Source: Mycolicibacterium grossiae (GTDB taxonomy: Bacteria > Actinomycetota > Actinomycetes > Mycobacteriales > Mycobacteriaceae). From it: DNA of 64,000 nt. The notes below the pieces were generated by a model that was not told the origin of the DNA, searched no databases, and worked only from the letters and a program-made list of their open reading frames with translations. The stretch is from positions 4,154,001-4,218,000 of the forward strand of contig NZ_CP043474.1 of assembly GCF_008329645.1 (NCBI RefSeq), read 5' to 3'. Positions 43,779 through 51,557 of this stretch are shown here, piece after piece. A program made the position numbers and the translations under genes. How positions within the stretch are numbered: the stretch's first letter is position 1; the number at the start of each line of letters is the position of its first letter.

Positions 43779-43870
43779 CGGTTGTACACGGTATCCGGCA
43801 CGGGGGCGCTGACCACGGTGGACGCCGATATCGGCACCGAGTCGAGACCCACCGCGACTAGCGTGAGGAC

Positions 43871-44308
43871 ATGACCGATGCCCACGATCTTCAGCGCTTC
43901 GTCGACGCGCAGCAGCGGGTGTACGACGACGTGCTCGCCGAACTGCGGTCGGGCCGCAAGCGCAGCCACTGGATGTGGTTCGTCTTTCCGCAGCTTCGCG
44001 GCCTCGGCCACAGCAGCACCGCCCAGCACTACGGCATCGCCTCCCGCGCCGAGGCGAGGGGCTACCTCGCGCATCCGGTGCTCGGCGTGCGGTTGCGCGA
44101 ATGCGCTCGGATCGTCGCCGGACTCGAGGCCACGACGGCGCGCGAGGTGTTCGGCCAGCCGGACGACCTGAAGCTGAAGTCGTCGATGACGTTGTTCGCG
44201 CTGGCCGCCGACGCGGCCGACGCCGGCGACTTCACCGCGGTGCTCGACGCCTTCTACGGCGGTGAACGCGACGAGACGACGGCGCGGATGTGGCGGGGGC
44301 TGCCCTAG
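43871..44308 (+). CDS. DUF1810-family protein (Rv1873 type)
   Basis: A 145-aa DUF1810 protein, recognised by DLQRFVDAQQRVYDDVLAELRSGRKRSHWMWFVFPQ (quoted core KRSHWMWFVFPQ), GLGHSSTAQHYGI and SSMTLFALAA. The fold is known from M. tuberculosis Rv1873, but the function is not. Its stop codon shares a CTAG palindrome with the stop of the convergent amylase gene, so the two genes overlap by 4 bp tail to tail. Confidence 0.9.
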   Translation: MTDAHDLQRFVDAQQRVYDDVLAELRSGRKRSHWMWFVFPQLRGLGHSSTAQHYGIASRAEARGYLAHPVLGVRLRECARIVAGLEATTAREVFGQPDDLKLKSSMTLFALAADAADAGDFTAVLDAFYGGERDETTARMWRGLP

Positions 44309-45624
44309 CTTCGGTGATCGGACACGATCGCCCAGCCGTGCGCGGCGACGTGGACCTCGGTGACGACGTCCTCGGCGGGTGCGCCGGACCCCGCGACCAC
44401 GCGCCCGCTCGTGACGCCGTGGTCGGCGAGCCGGACGTGCATGGGCGCGTCGTCGACGTTGAGCGCCACCAGGAGTGCGTCCGACCCGGCGCTCGCCCGG
44501 TAGAGGTACTGCTTGTTGTCGAGCGCGAGTGCGGTGGTCCGGGCGGCGTGCAGCCAGGGGTGCCGGCGGCGGAGGCCGATGAGGTGCTGGTGGGTGCGGC
44601 GCACGTCGTCGCCCGGGTCGCCGTCTGGCGGCGCCGCGCCGAACTCGGGACGGACGGCGTCGTCGCCACCGGCGCGATCCTCCTTCACGCCGCGGTAGCC
44701 CCACTCGTCACCGGCGTAGATGCTCGGCACACCGCCGAGGGTGAACAGCAGGGCCAGCGCGTGCTCGACGTGACGGACGTCGGTGAGCTGGCTCGCGATG
44801 CGCGTGACGTCGTGGTTGCCGACGAAGGTCATGGGGACGAACGTGTCGAGGAACTCGTCGTGGCGGCGCAGCGCCCAGTCGAGTTCGTGGAAGTTGCCGT
44901 CGTTGAGGCTGCTCCAGATCGCCTTCCACAGTTCGTACTGGGTCACCGAGTCGTAGGTCGCCGCCCGGACCATCGCCGCGTAGTCGCCGTGGATGACCTC
45001 GGCGACGAACCACGCGTCGGGATGATCGCGGCGCACGCGGGGCAGCACCTCGGCCCAGAAGCGGTCGGGTACGGCGTAGGCCGCGTCGAGCCGCCAGCCG
45101 TCCGCGCCGCGGCGCAGCCAGTGCGCCATGACGTCGGCGACGTAGTCGATCACCTCGGGGTGCCCGTGATTCAGCGCGATCAGCCCGTCGTGGCCCTCGA
45201 AGGTCTCGAACCGACGCTGCCTGCCGCGCGTCCGGAACCAGGCCGCCGAGGGATGGTCGGGTCCCCCGTCGCGCGCGTCGACGTAACGGGCGAAGTCGGG
45301 TCCCACGTGGTTGAACACGCCGTCGAGCAGGACGCGCAGACCGCGGCGGTGCGCTTCGGCGACGAGCCGGTCGAAGTCCGCATCGTCCCCAAGCCGCGGG
45401 TCGATTCGATAGTGGTCGGTGGTGTCGTAGCCGTGCGTGCGCGAGGCGAACACCGGCCCCAGCGCGATGCCGGATGCGCCGAGCGCCACGGGATGGTCGA
45501 GCCAGTCGACGATCCGGCCGAGGCGGTGCTCGCCGGCCGTCGGTGCGGGATCGGCCGGGTACGCGCCCACGAAGCCCAGCGGGTAGACCTGCCACCAGAT
45601 GGCGTGCTCGACCCAGCCGGTCAC
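44305..45624 (-). CDS. GH13-family alpha-amylase / maltogenic glycosidase
   Basis: A 439-aa compact GH13 enzyme. The four conserved regions are VLLDGVFNHVG, GWRLDAAYAV (nucleophile Asp), WFVAEVIHGD (acid/base Glu) and FVGNHDVTR (third Asp with the His before it). WWQVYPLGF at the N-terminus and the C-terminal beta domain (ALNVDDAPMHVRL) complete the fold. It hydrolyses or transfers alpha-glucans or malto-oligosaccharides, inside the cell since no signal peptide is visible. The GTG start overlaps the deaminase stop by GTGA. Confidence 0.85.
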   Translation of the reverse strand: MTGWVEHAIWWQVYPLGFVGAYPADPAPTAGEHRLGRIVDWLDHPVALGASGIALGPVFASRTHGYDTTDHYRIDPRLGDDADFDRLVAEAHRRGLRVLLDGVFNHVGPDFARYVDARDGGPDHPSAAWFRTRGRQRRFETFEGHDGLIALNHGHPEVIDYVADVMAHWLRRGADGWRLDAAYAVPDRFWAEVLPRVRRDHPDAWFVAEVIHGDYAAMVRAATYDSVTQYELWKAIWSSLNDGNFHELDWALRRHDEFLDTFVPMTFVGNHDVTRIASQLTDVRHVEHALALLFTLGGVPSIYAGDEWGYRGVKEDRAGGDDAVRPEFGAAPPDGDPGDDVRRTHQHLIGLRRRHPWLHAARTTALALDNKQYLYRASAGSDALLVALNVDDAPMHVRLADHGVTSGRVVAGSGAPAEDVVTEVHVAAHGWAIVSDHRS

Positions 45625-46100
45625 GGGCGGAACGCCGCTTCGTAGAGGGACTTCATCTCGTCTTCGAGATCCGGGGCCGGGCCGTCGACCGGGATCCGCG
45701 GGGCGACCGCGTTGATCTGCAGGGGAACGACCGGCGGGGGCGTGGAACCCCACTCGGTCTGCCAGGTGATCAGCTGCTTGGACGAGGCGGCGTAGACGAT
45801 GCGACCGAGGCCCACCCAGCCGTGGGCGGCGGCGCACATCGGGCAGTGCTCCCCGGAGGTGTACACCGTCGCGCGAACCCGTTGCACCGCAGGCAGATTG
45901 GCTGCCGCCCAGCGAGCGATCTCGAACTCCGGGTGGCGGGTGCCATCGCCGTCCTTGACGCGATTGCGGTCCTCGAAGCGCACGGCGCCGTCGGCGTCGA
46001 CGAGCACCGAGCCGAACGGTTCGTCACCGTCGTCGAGCGCCTCGCGCGCCAGCTCGACGCATCGGCGGAGATGTCGGAGATCCTCGGCGCTGAGCGACAT
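45621..46100 (-). CDS. Nucleoside deaminase (guanine/cytosine deaminase family)
   Basis: A 159-aa zinc deaminase of the CMP/dCMP deaminase superfamily. The zinc His-Glu motif reads HPEFEIA (HAE in most relatives) and the cysteines are in GEHCPMCAAA. The PFGSVLVDADG strand precedes them. Length and motifs fit guanine deaminase-like or tRNA-adenosine-deaminase-like short proteins; the substrate is undecided. First gene of a two-gene operon with the amylase (4-bp GTGA overlap), an unexpected pairing without clear meaning. Confidence 0.8.
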   Translation of the reverse strand: MSLSAEDLRHLRRCVELAREALDDGDEPFGSVLVDADGAVRFEDRNRVKDGDGTRHPEFEIARWAAANLPAVQRVRATVYTSGEHCPMCAAAHGWVGLGRIVYAASSKQLITWQTEWGSTPPPVVPLQINAVAPRIPVDGPAPDLEDEMKSLYEAAFRP

Positions 46101-46150
46101 CCGTCGGAGTCTACGCAGGCCGTCGCGCCGGACGGTGGAGACCGAGGGGG

Positions 46151-46843
46151 TTACGGCGGCGGGGGTGGCACCCACGGCTGTGGCGGTGGCGCCCACGGCT
46201 GTGGCGGTGGTGCCCACGGCTGCGGTCGACGGTGGGCGAGCCACCGGCGGGTGGACGCGTTGAGCGCGACGATGACGAGCACGACCGGCAGCACGACGCT
46301 GCTGACGGTGCTCAGCGAGTTGGTCCCCGAGGCGGGCGAGACCCCGGAGCGCACCCCGTATTCGACGAACTGGCTGGCGATGATCGCGAAACCCGCCCCG
46401 GCGGCGACCCATCGACCGGGCATGCGCCGGCGCATCAACAACACCGCAGCGGTGACGAGGACCGCTGCGAGGACCAGACGCACGATCCCCTGGAACACCA
46501 GGAACCCCGGCACCCACTCGCGGATGGCGGTGCCGGTGTCGGAGAGTTCGGCGGCCACGGCGAGATACCCGAGGAACGTGAAGCCCTGGAACACCGCGAG
46601 CACCAGACACAGCACGATCGCGGTGACGGCGGTGCCAGAACTCGGGGGCGGCGGACCGAACGGGTGACTCCCCGACGGCAGCGGATACGGCTGCGCCTGC
46701 GGATACGGCTGCGGGTAGGGCTGCGGGTAGGGCGGGGCCGGGTACGGCGGGTACTGCTGCGGGTACTGGGGATAGTCCTGCGGCGCATCCTGCTGCGGCG
46801 GAGGACCCCACTGCGGGTCGGGCTGCTGCGGCCACGGGTTCAC
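46151..46843 (-). CDS. Proline-rich membrane protein
   Basis: About 230 aa. It has a tyrosine/proline/glutamine-rich cytoplasmic N-terminus (many PYPQPYPQ units), four membrane segments (about 78-170) and a C-terminal Pro-rich tail made of PQPWAPP repeats encoded by the 21-bp tandem repeat. This tail-membrane-tail organisation is common among mycobacterial proline-rich membrane proteins of unknown function. GTG 46843 (VNPWPQQ) is my start choice; the open frame extends 25 residues further. Confidence 0.65.
   Translation of the reverse strand: MNPWPQQPDPQWGPPPQQDAPQDYPQYPQQYPPYPAPPYPQPYPQPYPQAQPYPLPSGSHPFGPPPPSSGTAVTAIVLCLVLAVFQGFTFLGYLAVAAELSDTGTAIREWVPGFLVFQGIVRLVLAAVLVTAAVLLMRRRMPGRWVAAGAGFAIIASQFVEYGVRSGVSPASGTNSLSTVSSVVLPVVLVIVALNASTRRWLAHRRPQPWAPPPQPWAPPPQPWVPPPPP
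46171..46225. repeat. 21-bp tandem repeat encoding PQPWAPP units
   Basis: Units start CCCACGGCTGTGGCGGTGG at 46171, 46192 and 46213 (last copy partial), with single-base differences. It encodes the 7-aa repeats at the C-terminus of the proline-rich membrane protein. Confidence 0.8.
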
Positions 46844-46945
46844 GGGGACGACGCTACTGAACGTCGGCCGGACCCGAGGCGCGATCTTCGAGACGCCCGG
46901 GCCGTCAGCCGAACCCACGACGGACCGTCCCGCGCGGGTCGCCGC

Positions 46946-47158
46946 TCAGCACCACGGCGGAGCGACCATCGTGCCGCACAGGGCGCGCGACATCGGGTCG
47001 AACTTCTCCAGGTGCGAGGTCTTCGCAACGGGTTCCGGCACCGCCCTCGTCGCCGCGGGCGGATGGACGGGTGCGGGGCGCCGCGTTGCGGCGTGCCAGA
47101 AGATACCGCCGCAGACGGCAAACGTAACCAAACTTGCGATAGCAAGCTTCCATACCAT
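46946..47158 (-). CDS. Possible small secreted or membrane-anchored peptide
   Basis: A 70-aa frame starting WKLAIASLVTFAVCGGIF, i.e. a hydrophobic signal/anchor immediately after the start, followed by a Pro/Ala-rich stretch and a C-terminus with two cysteines (CGTMVAPPWC). The local sequence near its start is less GC-rich than the surroundings. No family recognised. The signal-like N-terminus and ending are the only support. Confidence 0.4.
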   Translation of the reverse strand: MVWKLAIASLVTFAVCGGIFWHAATRRPAPVHPPAATRAVPEPVAKTSHLEKFDPMSRALCGTMVAPPWC

Positions 47159-47443
47159 TCGACGGATTTTACACACAGGTCAATACCGTGGCGCGGTAAC
47201 GCGCTCGATGCGTGTCGCTGTCGTCGGCGTGAACTGCACTGACACCGGCCCGGGCACGGTACCGGCGCGCTCGGCGGCTTAGCTCATCTCACGGGCAACG
47301 GCCCGTCGCCGTGTCGATCAAGCAGATGGCGCGTTGTTTGCCACATCGACACGAACGCGACCGGTCGACGGCGTCGTCGGCGGCGCGATCGAGGCCGCGC
47401 GGTGCGCATCGAGGCTGGCGGCGGGCTCGCCGGCGGGTTGGCG
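47159..47443. other. Non-coding interval with two small hairpins
   Basis: No convincing gene. Two inverted repeats are visible: ACGGGC/GCCCGT (47291-47306, 4-nt loop) and GTGTCGAT/ATCGACAC (47311-47318 with 47345-47352, 26-nt loop). They lie past the end of the TPR gene on the minus strand and could terminate it. Nothing else seen. Confidence 0.45.
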
Positions 47444-49117
47444 CTAGGCGTCGAGGCGGCACGCGCAGGAGGCGCGCACCGGGACGTCGGCGCGAGCGAC
47501 GGCGAGATCGAGTTGCTGACCGATCAGCACCGCTTCCTCCGCGCGCCCCAGCCGCTGCAGGCATTCGTGGTAGCCGTGCAGACTCCACACGTTGTTCGGG
47601 TGCTGGCAACACCGGCTGAGCGTCGGGTCCAGACCGAGGTCGGCGGCGTACACGCGCGCCGCCTCCTCGACGTGCCCCTGCTCCAGGAGGAGCGCGCCGT
47701 ACGCATGGCGCGTCGGTTGCATCCAGCCCCACGGCTCGTCATAGGGAAGGGCGTCGTCGAGGTCGATCGCCCGGCGCAGTGCTGCGAAGGCGTGGTCGTA
47801 ACGGCCCTCGCGGTAGGCGATCTCGCCGTCCAGCATCGCCGCGGCGACGGCGAGGATGTCCCGACTGGTGTTGTTGAACAGGTACCGCGTATCCGGAATG
47901 CGCGCGTAGGCCTCGGCGAACGCCGCCTGCTCTGCGCGGGCACCGTCGACGTCACCCGTCGCGGCGCGCGCCACGCCGCGGCCGTAGTGAATGGTGGCCG
48001 TCGTGGTGCAGTACAGCTCGCGGTCCTCGGGGAGTGCTTCGGCCAGCAGCTCATCCCAGCGGCCGAAGCGCACCAGCACGTGCACGCGCAGCGGCGCGAA
48101 GGCCTCCAGCCAGTCGGCCATCGGGGGTGACGGTACCGCCAGCAGCTCCGGCGTCAACTGTGCCGCGAGTTCGTCGGCGGCGGCCAGAGCCGTGTCGTAG
48201 CGCCCCTCGAACATCGCGGAGTAGACGACGAAGTGCAGGTCGTGCGCGCGGTACAGCGAGTAGAAGTTCAGCGGTCCGCGATGGGAGACGAACTTCCGAT
48301 CCGCCGCCACGGCAGCCTCGTTCGCGGCGATCGAGCTGCGGTAGTCCCCGCACAGCACGTCGATGTGGCTGGGCATGTGGCGCAGGTGCCCGGCATCGGG
48401 GACCAGGCCGCGCAGCAGGTCCGCCGCGGGCAACGCCCGTTCCGGGTTCGCGGACATCTCGAGCGCATGCAGGTAGAGGTGCAGCACCCCGGGGTGGGCG
48501 CGGCCGGCGTCGGTCGCCAGGGCGGCGTCGAGCAGGTCGGTGGCCTCGAGCACGCGCGAGCCCGCTGCCGGTTCGCCGGTCGCGGTGTCCCACAGCGCCC
48601 ATGCCGACACGTTCAGCAGGGCGTCCGCGGCCAGGGCGACGACGTCGACGTCATCGGGTCGGGCCGAGGCCAGCGCGCTCATCGCGTCGGCGTAGGCGTC
48701 GTGTCCCCGTTCGAGCGCTTCGGCGTCGTCCGCATCCGCGGTCGGGAACCGGGCCGTCAGGGCGTCAATCAGACCCCGCTCGGTCGCCGTCGTCCGGCCC
48801 TCGGCGGCCAGCGTCAGTTCCATCCGGGCCCGCGCCAGCGACGCCGCGCGGTCCACCGGATCGAAGGCGTCCCAGGCCTTGTTGTAGTTCGGCCCGATGG
48901 CGTACGCAATGCCCCACCGGGCAATGGCCAGAGCGGGATCGAGCGCCAATGCCCGTTCGAAGCAGACGACGGCCTCTTCGTGATTGAACGCGTACGCCCA
49001 CACCAGACCCCGGTCGAACCAGACCTGCGCCTGCGGTGACGGCGTGTCAATCGGTCGGTGAAAGGACCCGAGGTCGTAGTACGGCTCCGTCTCGTCGACC
49101 GGCTGCGTCCCCGTCAT
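47444..49117 (-). CDS. TPR-repeat-containing protein
   Basis: A 557-aa soluble protein of helical repeats. The first TPR is obvious (AQVWFDRGLVWAYAFNHEEAVVCFERALALDP, quoted core FNHEEAVVCFERALALDP, about 33-65). Further TPR-like units include the AAMLDGEIAYREGRYDHAFAALRRAIDLDD region (about 435-465) and LEQGHVEEAARVYAADLGLDP. The HMPSHIDVLCGDY His-rich motif mid-protein recurs in large actinobacterial TPR proteins. No enzymatic domain. ATG 49117 chosen. Its first 71 bp lie inside the end of the upstream permease gene on the same strand, in another frame. Confidence 0.75.
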   Translation of the reverse strand: MTGTQPVDETEPYYDLGSFHRPIDTPSPQAQVWFDRGLVWAYAFNHEEAVVCFERALALDPALAIARWGIAYAIGPNYNKAWDAFDPVDRAASLARARMELTLAAEGRTTATERGLIDALTARFPTADADDAEALERGHDAYADAMSALASARPDDVDVVALAADALLNVSAWALWDTATGEPAAGSRVLEATDLLDAALATDAGRAHPGVLHLYLHALEMSANPERALPAADLLRGLVPDAGHLRHMPSHIDVLCGDYRSSIAANEAAVAADRKFVSHRGPLNFYSLYRAHDLHFVVYSAMFEGRYDTALAAADELAAQLTPELLAVPSPPMADWLEAFAPLRVHVLVRFGRWDELLAEALPEDRELYCTTTATIHYGRGVARAATGDVDGARAEQAAFAEAYARIPDTRYLFNNTSRDILAVAAAMLDGEIAYREGRYDHAFAALRRAIDLDDALPYDEPWGWMQPTRHAYGALLLEQGHVEEAARVYAADLGLDPTLSRCCQHPNNVWSLHGYHECLQRLGRAEEAVLIGQQLDLAVARADVPVRASCACRLDA

Positions 49118-50153
49118 GGCTCGCACGATAATTGAGCACCGACCGCAACGCGCCGGATCGGATCACCGTGGCGACGATCGCGAGCAGGCATCCGGCGGCG
49201 GCCCACACCAGCAGCGTGACGAGCGGCGTCGCTGCGCCGTGACCGCCGAAGTACTCGACGCTGCGGAGCAGCGAGACGCCCGAGCCCTGCGGCACGATGC
49301 CGTTGAACGTGGTGTAGAAGCCGGTGAGCAGCGGCTTGCCGACCGGTCCGGCCGCCGCTGAGTTGCCGACGATGACGAGGAACATCGTGAGCAGCGCCGA
49401 GGCGACGGTCCCGAAGGCGGCGGCGACGCCGGTGACCGCACCCGCGACGGCGATGGCGTAGAGGAAGAGCGCGCCGAACACCTGCCAGGTGTGGCCGGTG
49501 AGGGCGCCGAGGACGCCGTCGACGTAGAGCGTCACGCCGCCGGCGAGCACGGCCGAGTAGGCGGCCAGGCTCAGCGTGCGCCAGCCCAGGGTGACGGCGT
49601 GGCGCACGCTGCCCATCATGCGGTTGAACACCGTGGCGCCGACCGACGCACCGATCGACAGGAAGATGACGGCGTAGAACACCACCGTGCCCTGCGGGTC
49701 CTCGGCGGTGGTGGGTGCGACGTCGGTGACGGTCGCCGCCAGCCCGGCCTTCGCGGCGACCGCCCGGCCGACGGTCTCCGCGGCGTTCGCCACGCTGCGG
49801 CCACCGCCGCCCGCGACGTACACGTCGAGGTGGCCCGGTGAGGTGACGGCGAAGGCCGCGTCGACCCGACGCTCGTAGACCTCGGCGCGCGCCGCGGCCG
49901 CGTCCGCGACCGGTGTCACCGTCAGCGCGTCCTGCGCCCGCATCCCGTCGACCAGCTGCTCGGGGGCGGCGACCGCCACCGACAGGTGGTGCAGCGTCGG
50001 CTTCGCGAAGGCGCCGGAGTAGCTGGCGATCATCGCGACGACGAAGACGGCCAACGCCGCCATGATGAGCGCCATGTTGCGCACGTCGGTGCGCGACGGG
50101 CGGTTGCGGACCGGTTCGTCGACGGCGGCGTCGGGGGTGTTGTGCTTGCCCAT
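49047..50153 (-). CDS. ABC-2-type permease-like membrane protein
   Basis: A 368-aa membrane protein with an ABC-2/YhgE-like layout: one N-terminal TM (about 26-48), a large extracytoplasmic domain (about 50-155) and five to six C-terminal TM segments. The loop after them has NGIVPQGSGVSLLRSVEYFGGHGA, the FNxxxP...R pattern of this group. No ATPase gene is adjacent. AAAGG precedes the ATG. The divergent or upstream TetR gene 24 bp away on the same strand suggests a TetR-controlled exporter operon. The C-terminal end overlaps the TPR gene start by about 70 bp. Confidence 0.72.
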   Translation of the reverse strand: MGKHNTPDAAVDEPVRNRPSRTDVRNMALIMAALAVFVVAMIASYSGAFAKPTLHHLSVAVAAPEQLVDGMRAQDALTVTPVADAAAARAEVYERRVDAAFAVTSPGHLDVYVAGGGGRSVANAAETVGRAVAAKAGLAATVTDVAPTTAEDPQGTVVFYAVIFLSIGASVGATVFNRMMGSVRHAVTLGWRTLSLAAYSAVLAGGVTLYVDGVLGALTGHTWQVFGALFLYAIAVAGAVTGVAAAFGTVASALLTMFLVIVGNSAAAGPVGKPLLTGFYTTFNGIVPQGSGVSLLRSVEYFGGHGAATPLVTLLVWAAAGCLLAIVATVIRSGALRSVLNYRASHDGDAAGRRDGAVLRPRVLSPTD

Positions 50154-50177
50154 GGTGGGGCCTTTCTGGTGAGTGGT

Positions 50178-50756
50178 TCAGCGCGCGGGGCTCAGGCCGA
50201 GCAGCGCGTCGACGGTGTCGAGCGCGGCGGTCACCCGGCCGCGCAGATCGGTGGCGTCGGCGTCCTCCATCCAGGACCGCAGGACCTCCTGGAAGCCACC
50301 GACCAGGAAGCGGCTGACGGCGTCGGTCTTCAGTCCGGCGATCGCCCCGACGACGGGCATGCCGCGGCGGGCGAGCTCGTCGCAGGCGGGCAGGAGCGCC
50401 GCGCGGAACGCCGAGACCACCCGTTGGGTCACCGCGCTCGGCACGACGTTGTGGTACATCGCGCGGTGCTCGGCCGCGAGGTCGAAGACCCGCAGGATGC
50501 GGGTCCGCGGTTCGGCGTCGGGGTCGATGTCGGCGGTCGCGGCGTCGAAGGCCACCGAGAAGGCCGATGCGACGGCGTCGTCGCGATCGGTGAAGTGCTG
50601 ATAGAAGACCTGCCGGCTCACGCCCGCGCGAGCGACGAGGTCCGCCACCGTGATCCGGTCGACCGCGCGTTCGTGCGCGAGGTCGAAGGCCGCCTCGCGC
50701 AGCATCGTCCGCACGCGTTCGGCGCGGGGATCGGAGCTGTGCGTTCGTGCGGCCAT
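50178..50756 (-). CDS. TetR-family transcriptional regulator
   Basis: A 192-aa TetR regulator with helix-turn-helix at about 28-50 (ITVADLVARAGVSRQVFYQHF). The ligand-binding C-terminal domain is typical of the mycobacterial TetR_C group (FRAALLPACDELARRGM; LVGGFQEVLRSW). Upstream of its ATG lies TGTCT-N5-AGACA, a likely operator. Same strand as and 24 bp upstream of the ABC-2-like permease, which it probably represses together with itself. Confidence 0.87.
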   Translation of the reverse strand: MAARTHSSDPRAERVRTMLREAAFDLAHERAVDRITVADLVARAGVSRQVFYQHFTDRDDAVASAFSVAFDAATADIDPDAEPRTRILRVFDLAAEHRAMYHNVVPSAVTQRVVSAFRAALLPACDELARRGMPVVGAIAGLKTDAVSRFLVGGFQEVLRSWMEDADATDLRGRVTAALDTVDALLGLSPAR

Positions 50757-50769
50757 GCCGACGATGCTA

Positions 50770-50784
50770 TGTCTTTCGTAGACA
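50770..50784. promoter_or_regulatory. TetR operator candidate TGTCT-N5-AGACA
   Basis: A short inverted repeat with 5-bp arms and a TTCGT spacer, 14 bp upstream of the TetR start codon. Position and symmetry suggest autoregulation; the short arms keep confidence moderate. Confidence 0.45.
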
Positions 50785-50868
50785 CATGACCACGAAGTCG
50801 GCGATGATCTTCGCCACGGCGCTCGCTCGGCTGTGATGCGGGTCGCCCGCGGGGCGTAGCGTGGCTGC

Positions 50869-51252
50869 GTGATCCGGTGCGTGCGGTTGTGGAGCGGCGC
50901 GGACGGTGGTTCGCACGTCGAGATCGGGCATCTCGACATCCGGCCGGGTCGCAACGACGACCTGCTGTCCGGAGCCATGTCGGCCACCCACGTCACCGTG
51001 GAGGAGACCGCCGGCGGCGGATCGCTCGCCTGGCACACCGCGCCGGTGCGTCAGCTGGTGGTGACGCTCAGCGGGACGCTGCACTTCACCACGCGCGACG
51101 GCGAGCAGTTTTTTCTGCACCCCGGCGACATCCTGCTCGCCGAGGACACCGAGGGCACCGGCCACCAGTGGACGCTCGAAGGCACCGACCCGTGGCGGCG
51201 GATGTACGTCGTCCTCGCCCCGGCCGCCGACGTCCCGTTCGTCCGCGACTGA
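50869..51252 (+). CDS. Small cupin-domain protein
   Basis: A 127-aa single-domain cupin. The VRQLVVTLSGTLHFTTRDGEQFFLHPGDILLAEDTEGTGHQW stretch (quoted core LSGTLHFTTRDGEQFFLHPG) is the double-stranded-helix core. Typical metal residues are partly present: GHQW supplies a histidine, but the first H-x-H motif is only WHTAP. Function unknown. GTG start. Its 3' end abuts the intergenic repeat region. Confidence 0.75.
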   Translation: MIRCVRLWSGADGGSHVEIGHLDIRPGRNDDLLSGAMSATHVTVEETAGGGSLAWHTAPVRQLVVTLSGTLHFTTRDGEQFFLHPGDILLAEDTEGTGHQWTLEGTDPWRRMYVVLAPAADVPFVRD

Positions 51253-51277
51253 CGGTTCTGCCGTCCCTCCCGCCGCC

Positions 51278-51330
51278 ACTGTGAACCTGGCGACGCATAT
51301 CCCGGGTGACGCGTCGTCAGATTCACACTC
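51278..51330. repeat. Palindromic intergenic repeat, copy A
   Basis: A 53-bp unit beginning ACTGTGAACCTGGCGACGC and ending GCGTCGTCAGATTCACACTC. The two ends are near-complements, so the unit folds into a hairpin of about 17 paired bases around a CCCGGG-centred loop. It differs from copy B at two positions. Confidence 0.85.
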
Positions 51331-51480
51331 GGCGCCCGACAGCACCGAGTGTGGGCCTTGCGCACGGATTTCGGCCTCATCGCGTACGCAACACCCACAC
51401 TCGCCGAGTGTGTGGGTCCGGGCGGGTCCACTCGCGCAATGCATGCACCATCCACACACTCGACGCCCAACCCCGCCGCG

Positions 51481-51533
51481 ACTGTGAATCTGGCGACGCA
51501 GATCCCGGGTGACGCGTCGTCAGATTCACACTC
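51481..51533. repeat. Palindromic intergenic repeat, copy B
   Basis: A 53-bp direct copy of element A, 203 bp downstream, with ACTGTGAATCTGGCGACGC at its left end. Here the stem is better matched: GTGAATCTG pairs fully with CAGATTCAC. Flanking CCGCCGC is also shared with copy A. Confidence 0.85.
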
Positions 51534-51557
51534 GCCGGGCGGCGACGGGCACCGGAA

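Larger units (their letters stand above)
51253..51557. other. Repeat-rich non-coding region between convergent genes
   Basis: No coding gene is convincing here. The interval holds two copies of a 53-bp palindromic element (separate entries) and, between them, several CACACTCG/CGAGTGTG motifs. One is the interrupted palindrome ACCCACACTCG...GAGTGTGTGGGT at about 51393-51417. It lies at the 3' ends of the cupin and flavin monooxygenase genes and may terminate both. Confidence 0.7.

Noticed and set aside
46171..46225. Short tandem repeats as a CRISPR or regulatory array
   Set aside because: No spacers; the 21-bp period encodes PQPWAPP units at the C-terminus of a membrane protein.
47289..47732. 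A 147-aa minus-strand frame
   Set aside because: It overlaps the end of the TPR gene in another frame, is Arg-rich and has no recognisable motif.
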